NCBI GenBank assembly: GCA_035048815.1
Contig: JAUCBN010000011.1
Span: 11,247,501-11,311,500 of the forward strand
Source of the DNA: Abelmoschus esculentus
Lineage: Eukaryota; Streptophyta; Magnoliopsida; Malvales; Malvaceae
DNA: 64,000 nucleotides
Reading direction: 5' to 3'
Position numbers and translations under genes: made by a program. Numbering within the stretch: the first letter of the stretch is position 1; every line of letters starts with the position of its first letter. Below, one piece after another: positions 25,759 to 36,889 of this stretch. Under the pieces are notes generated by a model, which saw only the letters and a program-made list of their open reading frames with translations, was not told where the DNA came from and made no database searches.

Positions 25759-25766
25759 GGGATGAT

Positions 25767-26583
25767 AATAAGTAGGACTTGAATTATACACTACAAAGTT
25801 TAAATCCGATGTGATTAGTAATCGGACCTCTAGATTAATCTTAAGCATGAATTCATGTTCGAATGCACCATTTTGAGTTCAATCCGAATAAAATATTTAA
25901 AATCTAAATCTAAAAATCAGTATTCAATTAAATTTTTTTTAAGTAAGAGATCAAATAAATATCTTTAAAGATAATAAATATTTTTTATCAAATATATATT
26001 TTAATTTGTAACACAAATCTAAAAAAAATAGAATGATGTTACATATTTGTTGAGAGTTCAAAGGATAAATATTTTTATATTTTTATTAAAAAATATATTT
26101 ATTTAACTAATACTTATAAATGTATTATATGAAGTGAGCAATAAGGTGAGTATAGTAATGATAAATGACTCTTTAAGATCTACATGAGTGATAGAACAAG
26201 AATGATATTAATTCTATAATAATTTTAAATTTTAAATTTTTTATATTAAATTTTACATTTATAACGAATCAAAAGATAAATATAAATATAATATTTTTAA
26301 TAAAAATAAATTAAAAAAAGCCTTTTGTAAGCTCCACGTTGTATTAACATCCACCATGTATTCTATCCTATCCATGTGATTTATGCATCAATGATTCAAC
26401 TCCGGGCTGTCTCGGTTGTTTAATTATAAAATGATATCCTGCGTTGAACAGAGAATACGAAAGTCGTCAGTCAAGTATTGGTAAGCCGGTTTATTTGAGA
26501 AGTAGGAAATGTCCATATCAACATGAGGATATTGAAGTTGAAGGGAATAAATTTTAAAATTTTGTGATGGTTTGTTTTGGGTG
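25767..26583. other. AT-rich intergenic DNA
   Basis: No gene or bounded repeat is recognised. Confidence 0.5.
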
Positions 26584-26995
26584 ATTCTAGAAAAAGTCGG
26601 CCTTAAAAAAGGCCTAAAAAACGATTATACCGTTTTTCTTACAAAAGTTGTAAGAAATTCGGTACACACTTTTTGGTATATACCGAAATTTTTATAACTT
26701 TTGTAAGAAAAACGGTATATACCGAATTTCTTACAAAAACGTATATACCGAAATTCTTAAACTTTTGTAAGAAAAACGGTATATACCGAAATCTTTATAC
26801 TTTTTGTAAGAAAATCGGTTTATAACCGAAATTCTTACAGTTTTTGTAAGAAATTCGGTATATACCGTTTTTCTTACAAAAGTTTAAGAATTTCGGTATA
26901 TACCGAAAAGTGTGTACCGAATTTCTTACAATTTTTGTAAGAAAAACGGTACGACCTTTTTTAGGCTTTTTCTAAGGTCGACTTTTTTTAGAATT
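26584..26995. mobile_element. Foldback element with arms of about 175 bp
   Basis: The left arm (about 26584-26760) pairs with the right arm (about 26818-26995) over most of its length. Both outer ends read ATTCTA(G/A)AAAAAGTCG when inverted, and both arms carry a GTAAGAAATTCGGTACACAC block. Inside, the 12-bp palindrome CGGTATATACCG occurs four times and TTTTGTAAGAAA-type units recur. Transcription through it would make a long, nearly perfect hairpin. I found no convincing target-site duplication and cannot assign a superfamily. Confidence 0.75.
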
Positions 26996-27124
26996 TCCCG
27001 TCTTTTTTTTCATACAATCTTACTAATAAATTTTAAAATTTTTCTTATTTAAAATTTTATAATTTATCTTAAATATTTAATATTTTTTTATTTTGAGATC
27101 TGAAGGTTTAGATAATTTAATCAC

Positions 27125-27293
27125 GAACCATCTAGCCTCAATGGTTAAAAGAACGATAATTATTCCTAAAGGTCACGGGTTCGAGCACCAGTAATGTCAA
27201 TATGATGATTGAGCAATCAATATCTAATGATTGAGAATATTTATTATAACAGATACTAACTACTGTAATCACTGTAATTAAATTAAAAAAAAT
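27125..27293 (+). mobile_element. tRNA-derived SINE, copy 1
   Basis: A box-A-like TAGCCTCAATGGTTAAAAG (27133) and a box-B-like GGTCACGGGTTCGAGCA (27171) have tRNA-like spacing, followed by a non-tRNA body and an A-rich end. A copy of the same family lies inverted at 47211-47372, which rules out a chance tRNA-like match. The end points are approximate. Confidence 0.7.
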
Positions 27294-28127
27294 TAGATTG
27301 AAAGGGTAAGTTTTGATTTTTTTTATATAATCCCGCAGGGAGGAAAAATTGATGCTCGTATTAGGTATATAACTTACACGACTTGAAAAAAATGAAAAAT
27401 GATTAAAATTTGATATTTAAAAGTATTAAAATGTCATTAAAATGACTAGTCAACAAACATCAATTTAGATAAAAAATGACTAAAATGCTATTATTATTAT
27501 TATATGTTAATAATCTTTAAATAAAATAAAAATTGATTGCTTGATTGAAAATGACTATTATTTTAAAGAACAAAATTTTTTATTATAATATTATTTTCCA
27601 TATTATTATATATTAATTATATTTAAATAAAATAATTAAAATTAATTATTTGAGAATTTGACACGTGACTAATAAATTTGTATCTATATATTCTTTTTCT
27701 ATATTTTTATGATTATTTATTATTTAATTTTTAAATATATATTTTTATGTAAGATGTTTTGGTTCATTTATATAGTAAGTATGAAATAATTTAATATATG
27801 ATATATCATAAAATTTTAGGATGGGTTGAGTTGGATTTTGAGAAGGGATGTTATTTATGTTCTGTTCCAGAACTAGCGAATAGTTGATAGATGGTAATCT
27901 ATTACGATATCTGATTTGATTAATTGATTGTATTAATCGATTATATAGATATATTTAATAAAATTAAAAGAGAGTTGATATTTATTTATTTATTTAAATA
28001 AATAAAACGATATATGAGGATTTGGAGTGAGTAAATTTGACTCTAATCGAAAAATTATTATTATTTTTTTAATTTTGAGTTATTCGATTCAAATCAAACT
28101 AATGAGTTGATTTTTAAGTTCAAACCA
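27294..28127. other. AT-rich intergenic DNA
   Basis: Simple AT-rich runs with no supported gene or bounded repeat. Confidence 0.5.
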
Positions 28128-28135
28128 AGTCTATA

Positions 28136-28332
28136 CAATGGCGAATTCAGAAAAATATTTGACGGTATGCACACATGGAATTTTAAAATTTCAGGGTGGA
28201 CACAACTCTTAAATATTAAAAATAATTAAAGACTAACTCATAAAATTTAAACATTTAAAGGCAAATGTGTGAAGTTTAAAAAGTTTAGGCTAAGCTCAGG
28301 CCTACCCTATCTCACATGTGCATCTACCACTG
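28136..28332. mobile_element. hAT-like MITE (197 bp) with 8-bp target-site duplication
   Basis: The left end CAATGGCGAATTCAG and the inverted right end CAGTGGTAGATGCAC form imperfect terminal repeats. The flanks AGTCTATA (28128-28135) and AATCTATA (28333-28340) are 8 bp with a single G/A difference. The element is too short to code anything. Its ends differ from those of the 24845 element, so it is another family. Confidence 0.65.
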
Positions 28333-29200
28333 AATCTATATTTTTTCAATTCGATTCAAATATTTATTTATTGTAAGTCCATTTTTATAAATTTTGAATT
28401 ACATGCACCATTCAATTCATATATTAATTAAATTAATCAAAATATTATATTTAAATCAATAATTACCTTTATAATTATAAATCTACTAATATTATACCAA
28501 ATAAATGTTATGTATTTAAATTAATTTCTCAAATATTCTCAACCATAACAATTCAGCTAAATTAACGTAACATCTAAAAATATTAATTCTTATCACTTAA
28601 ACGATTAAAATATTAAATATAAAACACAAACATGATTCTTAAGAACCTATTTCAAACTTGTCTCATAAAATATAAACATAATCCTGTAAGAGAAATTAGT
28701 AAATTTATAAAAAAAATATATTTTATGGTGACGAAAATAAAATTAATTTAAAAGTTGAACTACTATAAATCATTACCAATATTTTTAATTTTTAATATTT
28801 TATCCATCACTTCAAAATCTCAATTCACCCCTATTGACTTATATGGTTTATCGTATCGATTCGAACAATACCAAAGTCTGAAATCAAGATCTACATTTAA
28901 AGTTTTGAAACCCATGAAAAATTTTGAAATCTTACATAATGTTTTGAAAAACCCATGCATGGCTATGAAACTCCCTCCTGTAACAACTAGTTTGTGTTTT
29001 ATTTTTGACCCAAAAAGATTTTAAAACTTCTGTGTAGGTAAAAATTTAAAGTTTAAATTTATAACTTTTCAACTTCTCTAAATTAACAATTATGAACTCA
29101 TTAAAAGATATAAAACGAAAGATCAAAAAATATATTGTCAACATTCAATCGTAAAGAAATTAGTTTTTGAGTCAAAATTATCATATTTCTTGTAGAAAAT
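28333..29200. repeat. Intergenic DNA including copy 1 of a direct repeat
   Basis: From about 28979 (TGTAAC) to 29200 the sequence resembles 40966-41240: shared TTAAAGTT, ACTGATAA/ATTATGAACTCATTA-like and GTAAAGAAATTAGTTTTT blocks in the same order. Copy 1 continues after the nested insertion at 40347. Allowing for the inserts, the period is about 0.84 kb. The 89-codon ORF at 28755 has no supporting features. Confidence 0.5.
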
Positions 29201-29993
29201 TGTAACATCCTCGGTTCTAGGTGTAACATTAGGGCCTCAAGTCCGATCTGAACCCAAAATTTTCAAAACATTTATAAGACCAAAAGAAGGTCCATTAGCC
29301 AAATCCATTAAAATCCGATAATAAAGCATAAAGTCAAAGTTCAAAAGTATTTAAGGAACTCCAAATTTAAAACAATAACATTCGATCAAATACAAATGAG
29401 TTTACAAAAGTTACACAACTTAAATAGATCTTAGAATACATGACCCATCTATCCAAGTAGTGTACTCCTCCACAAGATCGATGTTGAAACTCACCACTGA
29501 TGGTGCTCCATGAACTGATTTCCACCTAATACCCTGCGCACAAAAAATAAAGAATTTCGAACGTTGAGTTACTAAAAGCTTAGTGGGTATACCTCCACCC
29601 AACCATGATTTGTGTAATTCACAATTAAATGCGTGCAACAAGCTATAACAAAAGAGAAAAATTTACGCTACAATAATCGCCTAAACACATGGTATTTAGC
29701 ATGGTACTTTCATAGCAAGATTTTCATAGTATTCTTAAACAATCAATTTACATATATACCATAGATGAGTTTGTCTAGAGTCACTAATCATCGTACATCA
29801 CACTCCCATATATCTTGAGTGTGTCTAGAGTCAATAAGCATCGAACCTCATACTCCCACATACCTTGAGTGTGTCCGGATCCCGTTCTAACATTCTCATT
29901 ATCATCAATATATATATATATATAAGTATTAAACATGAGGTTACATAGAAATACAAATCATCTCAAGGCATTTATTTTACATTTCTCCACTTA

Positions 29994-32111
29994 TGTAACG
30001 ACCCGAATTCTCGGTTTAGTGTGTCAGGTTAACCCGTTATGTTGGGCCTCGGGTTAGTGTGGTTTTGGACCTATTAGGCCCTTGGCTTGTTGGACTTGTG
30101 AGATGTGGGCTGAGGGCATTGTGGTAAATGCCAAAATAAGTTGAATGGAGGGGTTTTGGGTGTGTAGTTCTGCAGAGATGAAGTCATAAGAGTAGAGAAC
30201 TTTTTCTTTTCTTTCATCTTCTTCATCTAAAGCTCAAGGAAGTGTAAAGGTGAGATCTTGCTGAGTTTGGGTTAGAATCCCGTTTTCTTGATGGAGAAGA
30301 AGTTGTAGGGCTGTTGAGGATCTATCTTTCAAGCTTAAGAGGTGTTAGTTTGGTGGGAAGAAGGGTTTAAGTGCGGGTTTTAGGGGGAGCTCGGGATTGG
30401 GTTTTAAGAGCTTTAAAACTGAATCTTTTTATATTTTAAAGCTCTAGAATCATCCCAAGGTAAGTCTAATCCGTTCTTCATCCTTCTCTTGTAGAGAAAG
30501 AGGCTTGTGAGCCATCAACTAGCTTTGGAGGGGGAAAAGCTTGAGGTAGAGGAGGAAACTCGTTTTGCTGCTGTTTTGCTAAGAGGTTGGTACTCCCAAC
30601 TCCTTCTTCATCATCCATTCATGGTAGAGTGCATGACATGTAGAGAAAATCATGCATGTATGTTGTTTTGCTTGGTTGCTTGAAAATGGGTCTTAAATGA
30701 TGAAATCCGTGTTAATGTGATTAAGAGTTGGAAATTGGTGTTAAAACACTTTAAACATCATTAATATTGAGTAGGAACACTTTAAGATTGATTAGGTTGA
30801 GTTTGGGGTTGAAAATCTAGAATTTCTAAGTGTAAATCGTCCTTAGTATAGGGGGTATCGATACTCGGGCTACCGGTATCGATATCAGTGAGTATAATTT
30901 GACTTGTTGCCCAGGGGTATCGAACCATGCTTAGATACCGGGGGGTCTCTAGAAACTTTTGGTTTCGATACGTGTTTCGAAACAAGTTCTTTTCTTTTGT
31001 TGACTTTGACTTTGGTCAAGGGGTATCGATACTGGTATCGATACCTCTGTGTTTTGATACCCTCTTTGGGTGGTATCGATACAGGGTGTTCCGATACCCT
31101 ACTTAAGGGTATCGATACCCCTGTGTGTTTTGGTTAAGTTGGGTAGAATCTAAGGCTTCGGTGACCTTACTAAATAAATACTCTAATCTAAAAGCTATAG
31201 AATGAATCATCGAATCGAGATTGATGATCATAACTCCGAAAGACTAATTAAGTTAAGACTTTAATATATCTTGTTGTGATGAGATCCTAGGTGGATCGTT
31301 TGTGTGGTCGAGTCTTTGTATATTGGAATCCGGATATCCATAAGTGTTGCAACACGTTGAAGGCCATCCGATGTAACATGCCGGGTGATGATTGAAGACT
31401 TTTATTCTGAGTGTTGGGCGGTCTCACTCGAAGATGTTCGATGTAACATTCCGAGCATAGGGTTGGTTGGGCGGCCTCCACCCTTTTCCGAACGTTGGTC
31501 GGCCTCGTTCGAAGATGTCCGATGTAACATTCCGGGCATAGGATTTGAGGGCGGCCTCGCTCTTGTGTGTTAACTTATATGTTTGTATATGCTGCGTGCG
31601 ATAGTATACACTCATTTATGCCATATGTTAGGCAAGCATGCTAGACCTTCATACCATGCATGTGATTTATATGCCATGCTTTACTGCTTTGGTATGCATG
31701 ATGTCGGCCGAGTTTGGCGTATCCACTGAGCTTGTGTGGCTCAGCGTTCAAAATCTGTTTTCGTGCATAGGTTAGGTGGAGCGGGATTCGTGGAGCAACA
31801 TCAAGGTTTGGACTTTCAGCATCGACCGTGTTGTCAGAGTACAGTTATTAGATGTAGTGGGCTTAGTACTATGTCGAACCCTATATGTATTGTAACTCTG
31901 TTATTTTATTTGGGTCGAATATTTTAAAACAGTCTATAATTTATTTTGGAGCTCCGTTTTACTTGAATTATTTTGGGCTTGTTTTAAATTTAAGTGGACC
32001 ATATAATTGTTTTGGACTTACGTGATTTTTATTATTGGGCTTTTAAAAGGAAATTTTGAAATATGGGTTTTGGGCCGGAGGCCCATTGTGACATCCGGGT
32101 TGGGTGTTACA
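29994..32111 (+). repeat. 5' LTR (2118 bp) of the chromovirus
   Basis: Starts TGTAACGACC and ends GGTGTTACA. Palindromes of the GGTATCGATACC type cluster at 30856-31125. It holds a segment of about 60 bp (about 30784-30843) missing from the 3' LTR. Short ORFs here (GIDTG-like peptides) are translations of the palindromes, not genes. Confidence 0.92.
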
Positions 32112-32116
32112 TTTAG

Positions 32117-32126
32117 TGGTATCAGA
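32117..32126 (+). other. Primer-binding site
   Basis: TGGTATCAGA, five bases after the 5' LTR, fits the initiator tRNA-Met primer used by most plant gypsy elements. Confidence 0.8.
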
Positions 32127-32273
32127 TCCCAGGTTGAGTCGGTTCTAGGAGTCCCTGGGGGAGTCTAGTGTGTTATATAGGTGTTAGACTAGTACTAGCC
32201 CATGAGTCGATATAGTACTTCTTTTAAAGCTGAAAATTCGATGGTGTAATCCCGTTTGTCGTTGTTGTGCAGC

Positions 32274-33475
32274 ATGCCTAGACGCGTGAGAGATCAGGAG
32301 GAGAGCCGTGGTTCTCGAGGAGAAGACTCCGACTATGAGTATGAGCCCGATGAGGAGGTGCCATCGGATGACGCAGTTGGTCAAGGAGTCAACTACTTTG
32401 CCCAGTTGAACCGTACTCTGCGCAAGATAGTGAGAGCTATATCGAGGCTGTCTTCTACACCTCGAGAGACACCGATTGAGAGGGTGCGGAGGCAGGGTGC
32501 TGTTGATTTCTTTGGTACGGGACAGGATAATCCCGTACAGGCGGATCAGTGGTTGCATAACACAAGGTGGATCATGAGACAGATGCGACTGAGGTCAGAG
32601 GATAAGCTATCGTGTTTGTTGTCTCTTCTCAAGGGCAACGCAAAGAGTGGTGGGAGACTGTTGAGCAAGGTTGATATCCCCATCGTCCTAAGTGGGAGGA
32701 CTTTCTTGAGGAGTTCGAGAGCAAGTATGTGGGTGAGACTCACATAGACACCCTGAGGGAGCGGTTTACCCATCTGGTTTAGGGAAACCGTTCGGTCTTC
32801 GCTTATGAGCAGGAGTTCCTTCAGTTGAGCCGTTATGCCCCAGAGCTTGTTGCTACCGAGAAGATGAGATGCAAGAGGTTCTTGAGAGGTCTGAGGAAGG
32901 AGATCCAGACTTATCTTACTGCTAGACCACCCACAGTGTTTTCTGAGTTAGCTGTCAGTGCTAAGTCGTTGAAGCAGGTTCAGGGTTTAACCTATGGGTT
33001 GTTTGTTGGTCAGGGAGTCTCCGGTGGTGCCAGTCAGAGCCGTGCGGGTAACTCTCAGTCCCACTCTGGTAGGAGTAGGAACCGTTGGAACCAGAACAGA
33101 GGAGCATCGAATCAGAGTTCGAGGTCAGATCAGAGGTCAGAGTCTGCGGGACGTAGGAGGCAGTCTGTGTCTTCTTCTGTTGGGGGTCCAGAGAGTTTAC
33201 AGAGGAATGCTAGTGTTAGTGTCCAGACTTTCAGGCGTTGTGGTTGGAGCCACCGAGGAGAGTGTTGGGGCAATGCTAGAGCTTGTTTTCAGTGTAGGTC
33301 CCCGGATCACCTTGTTAGGGACTGTCCTGAGGTTGTGACGTCTCCTCCCGGTCAGGCTCAAAGGACTGTGTTCCAGGCTCAGAGAGGTCGTGGGTTCTCT
33401 CGTGGCGGAGATAGCCATACTTTAAGGGGTACCTTTCAGTCCACCGCCAGAGCACCGGCGAGACAGTATGCTGTG
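32274..33475 (+). pseudogene. Gag of the chromovirus, frameshifted
   Basis: Structural protein that packages element RNA. The ATG at 32274 opens an acidic N-terminus (DYEYEPDEE). The retrotransposon gag domain begins at about 32500 (NPVQADQWL). One base is missing near 32641: the frame that reads KEWWETVEQG starts there and carries stops at 32672 (Trp position) and 32780 (Gln position). From 32825 it continues openly (LSRYAPELVATEKMRCKRF). A basic Ser/Arg/Gln-rich linker follows, then a zinc knuckle CFQCRSPDHLVRDC (33284-33325) with all four metal ligands. The boundary with protease is approximate. Confidence 0.85.
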
Positions 33476-34456
33476 AGGGCACAGGAGGACTGTGCTGCTA
33501 TTGATGTGATATCAAGTACGTTTAGTTTGTTTTCTGTACCTATAGTTGCTCTTGTGGACTCAGGGTCTACCCACTCGTATATCCGTAGTGGGATATCTCA
33601 GCAGTGGGGGTTACCAGCGGAGGATCTTGAGATAGGGGTCCGTGTGACAAGCTCGTTGGGGTTGAATGTGTTGGTGGATAAGGTGTATCAGAGGTGTCCG
33701 ATTGAGGTACAAGGATCTATCTTTCCAGCCGATCTTATGGTCTTTCCGTTTCAGGAGTTCGACGCAATCTTAAGGATGGATTGGTTGTTTGAACATGATG
33801 CAAGTTTGGGGTGCAGATCCAAGAGTTTGAAGCTCAGAGTGGCAGATGGTTCTAAGCATGTTGTGAGGGGTGATAGAAACCCATGTTTACCGAATTTGGT
33901 TTCAGCGTTGACAGCTCAGAGGTTGATCCAGCAAGGTTGTGAGGCTTCCTTAGCTCACGTGATGGATGTAAGTGTTGGCGGCCCAGCTTTAGAGAACTTG
34001 AGGACAGTCTGTGAGTATCCCGATGTTTTCCTAGAGGAGTTACCTGGTTTACCTCCCGATCATGAGTTAGAGTTTCGGATAGAGGTGTTGCCTGGTACGG
34101 CACCGGTGTCCATAGCACCTTACCGTATGGCACCGAAAGAGATGAGAGAGTTAAAACAACAGATTCAGGAGTTGCTTGAGAGAGGTTTTATCAGACCGAG
34201 TGTGTCACCGTGGGGAGCACCGGTTTTGTTTGTTAAGAAGAAGGATGGATCGATGAGGATGTGCATCGACTACCGTCAGCTCAATAAGGTCACGATCAAG
34301 AATCGTTATCCATTGCCTAGGATCGATGATCTCTTTGATCAGTTGAGGGGTGCCCGTGTGTTTTCTAAGATAGACTTGAGGTCAGGGTACTATCAGTTAA
34401 AGGTGGTGGATGAGGATGTCCAGAAGACCGCTTTTAGGACGCGGTATGGACACTGA
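33476..34456 (+). pseudogene. Protease and first half of reverse transcriptase (gypsy pol)
   Basis: In frame with the gag end. The aspartic protease is marked by ALVDSGSTHSYI (Asp codon at 33557). The RT fingers run from about 34060 (ELEFRIEVLPG) with GFIRPSVSPWGAP, MRMCIDYRQLNK and KIDLRSGYYQLKV. The frame closes at 34456 because two bases are missing near 34452. The 7333 copy reads HYEF there, and the RT continues in another frame from about 34453. Confidence 0.9.
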
Positions 34457-35708
34457 GTTTCTAGTGATGCCGTTTGGGCTCACTAATGCACCCGCAGCTT
34501 TTATGGACTTGATGAACCGGATCTTTCAGCCGTACCTAGATCAGTTTGTGGTTGTGTTCATCGATGATATCTTGGTGTATTCATGTTCGGAGGAGGAGCA
34601 TGATTACCACCTTAGAGTTGTTCTTCAGGTGTTGAGGGATAGGCGTTTGTACGCCAAGTTCAGTAAGTGCGAGTTTTGGTTGTCTGAGGTGGCGTTTCTT
34701 GGCCACATTGTCGCAGCGTATGGTATCCGAGTAGATCCCCAAAAGATACAAGATGTGGTGGAATGGAAACCACCAAGGAATGTATCGGAAGTCCGTAGCT
34801 TTCTTGGACTTACCGGATACTACAAGAGGTTCGTTAAGGGTTTTTCGATCATAGCGGAACCTTTGACCAAGTTGCTTCAGAAAGGAGTCCCGTTTGTATG
34901 GAACGAGAGAAGACAACAGAGTTTTGAGCAGTTGAAAGCTTATCTGACAGAGGCACCGGTCTTGATGCAACTGGAACCGGGGAAGGATTATGTGGTGTTT
35001 AGTGATGCTTCCTTGAATGGGTTAGGTTGTATGCTTATGCAAGAGAGTAAGGTGGTTGCTTACGCCTCGAGACAGTTGAAAACCCATGAGAGGAACTATC
35101 CTACACATGATCTTGAGCTTGCAGCAGTTATCTTCGCTTTGAAGATATGAAGGCATTATCTCTATGGGGAGAAATGCTACATCTACACCGACCACAAGAG
35201 TTTGAAATATCTGCTTACCCAGAGAGAGTTGAATCTGAGACAGCGTCGGTGGATAGAGTTACTAAAGGACTATGACTGTGTCATAGAGTATCATCCGGGC
35301 AAGGCGAATATGGTCGCTGATGCTTTGAGTAGGAAGTCCATGTCGGACTTAAGAGCTTTGTTTGCTCGGTTGAGGATGACCGATGATGGAGGTCTTTTAG
35401 CTGAGTTGCGTGTGGAGCCCACGCTTGTTCAGGAGATAAAGAGAGCACAAGTGTTAGACGAGGAGTTGGTAGCTCAGTTAGAGGCTGTTCAGAGGGGTGA
35501 GTCGTCAGACTTTGAGGTACGAGATGGTGGGTTCTTGTACTTTCAGGATCGGTTGTGTGTTCCCGCCTTGGAGGATCTGAGGGATCATATCTTGAGGGAA
35601 GCTCACCGTAGTCCGTTTTCTGTTCATCCGGGTAGTAACAAAATGTATCAGGATCTTCGTCCTTTCTTTTGGTGGCCGTGCATGAAGAGGATGTGTCGGA
35701 GTTTGTAA
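34453..35708 (+). pseudogene. Second half of RT, RNase H and integrase start
   Basis: RT palm LVMPFGLTNAPAAFMDLMN and the catalytic pair in FIDDILVYS (about 34560), then thumb FLGLTGYYKRFVKGFS. RNase H includes VVFSDASLNGLG and YTDHKSLKYLL. It is interrupted by a TGA at 35148-35150 where the family has Trp (KIWRHYLYG). The integrase zinc region begins HRSPFSVHPGSNKM (about 35605). One missing base near 35690 shifts the frame, which closes at 35708. Confidence 0.9.
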
Positions 35709-36877
35709 CAAGGTGTTTGGCATGTCAGCAGGTGAAAGCGGAACATCAGGTTCCTTCAGGTTTGCTTCAGCCTATCCAGATTCCACAGTGGAAGTGGGAT
35801 CGTGTGACTATGGACTTTGTCACTGGGTTACCGATGACGTTGAGGAAACATGATGCTATATGGGTCATATTTGATCGGTTAACCAAGTCAGCTCACTTCT
35901 TACCCGTGAGGATGGACTTCAGCTTGGAAAGGTTGGCTCAGTTGTACATCAAGAAGATCGTGAGACTGCATGGCGTACCTACATCGATCATATCGGATAG
36001 GGATCCGAGGTTCACAACGAGGTTGTGGAGGTCCATCCACGAGGCTTTAGGCACCAAGTTGCACTTCAGTACAGCTTTTCATCCTCAGACCGACAGACAG
36101 TCTGAGAGAGTTATCCAGATCTTGGAGGATATGCTTCGGTGTTGTGCGGTAGACTTTGCTCGTCGTTGGGAGGAGCAGTTACCTTTGGTAGAGTTTGCTT
36201 ACAACAACAGTTATCAGTCGAGCATCAGGATGGCTTCTTTTGAGGCCTTGTACGGGCGCAGGTGTAGGACACCTTTGTGTTGGACAGAGCTCAATGAGAG
36301 GAAGATAGTGGGTTCGGAACTTGTTAAGGAAACAGAAGAGAAAGTCCAGATCATCAAGGAGAGTTTATAAGCAGCTTTCGACAGACAAAAGACTTATGCG
36401 GATAAGAAGCGTAAGCACATCGAGTATGAGCTTGGTGAGAAGGTGTTTCTCAAGGTATCTCCATGGAAGGGTAACATCCGGTTTGTCCGTAAGGGAAAGT
36501 TGAGCCCAAGGTATATCGAGCCGTATGAGGTACTTCAGAGGGTTGGACCGGTAGCTTATAGGTTAGCCCTACCTCCTGAGTTGACACGTATACATGATGT
36601 GTTCCACGTGTCTATGTTGAGACGTTACCGTTCCGACCCCTCACATGTGGTTCAGCTTGAAGAAATTGAAAATACGGATTTGACTTACGAGGAAAGGCCT
36701 TTCGGAGTCGTGGATAGAGGAGTCAAGGAGCTCAGGAATAAGAGTATACCTTTGGTAAAAGTATTGTGGAGGAACCATAGGATCGAAGAGGCCACGTGGG
36801 AGCCGGAGAAGGACATGAGAGCTCAGTATCCTTATCTCTTCCTGACAGGTAAATTTCGAGGACAAAATTTTCTTTAA
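35690..36877 (+). pseudogene. Integrase and C-terminal chromodomain
   Basis: It continues the zinc region with TRCLACQQVK, then the DDE core: MDFVTGLP (about 35813), SDRDPRF (about 35995) and QSERVIQILEDM (about 36098). The three acidic residues are present. A TAA at 36368-36370 replaces a Gln codon (reading L-stop-AAFDRQKTYADKK). The GPVAYRLALP and IHDVFHVSMLRRY region follows. The C-terminus (about 36690-36850, LVKVLWRNHRIEEATWEPE) is a chromodomain-like module, which in chromoviruses steers integration towards marked chromatin. Confidence 0.9.
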
Positions 36878-36889
36878 GGAGGGGAGAGT
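36876..36889 (+). other. Polypurine tract
   Basis: AAGGAGGGGAGAGT immediately precedes the 3' LTR start and would prime plus-strand synthesis. Confidence 0.8.

Noticed and set aside
26584..26995. CRISPR-like repeat array
   Set aside because: The repeats are inverted and nested in a hairpin, with no unique spacers of constant length, and the DNA is plant nuclear.
27133..27200. A tRNA gene
   Set aside because: Box A/B resemblance only. No cloverleaf arms pair properly, and a second copy of the longer unit shows that it is a SINE.
28755..29024. 89-codon ORF with an N-terminal hydrophobic stretch
   Set aside because: AT-rich region, non-standard start, no domain, and it overlaps the direct repeat.
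30904..31137. ORFs with repeated GIDTG/YRYRY-like residues in LTRs (also 37676-38002, 63372-63631)
   Set aside because: They are translations of the TATCGATACC palindromes and occur in several frames and on both strands.
31287..31615. Overlapping ORFs with CNIPGIG/ARNVTS repeats in the chromovirus LTR
   Set aside because: They arise from a short DNA repeat (CGATGTAACATTCCG) in the LTR and appear equally in the 3' LTR in both strands.
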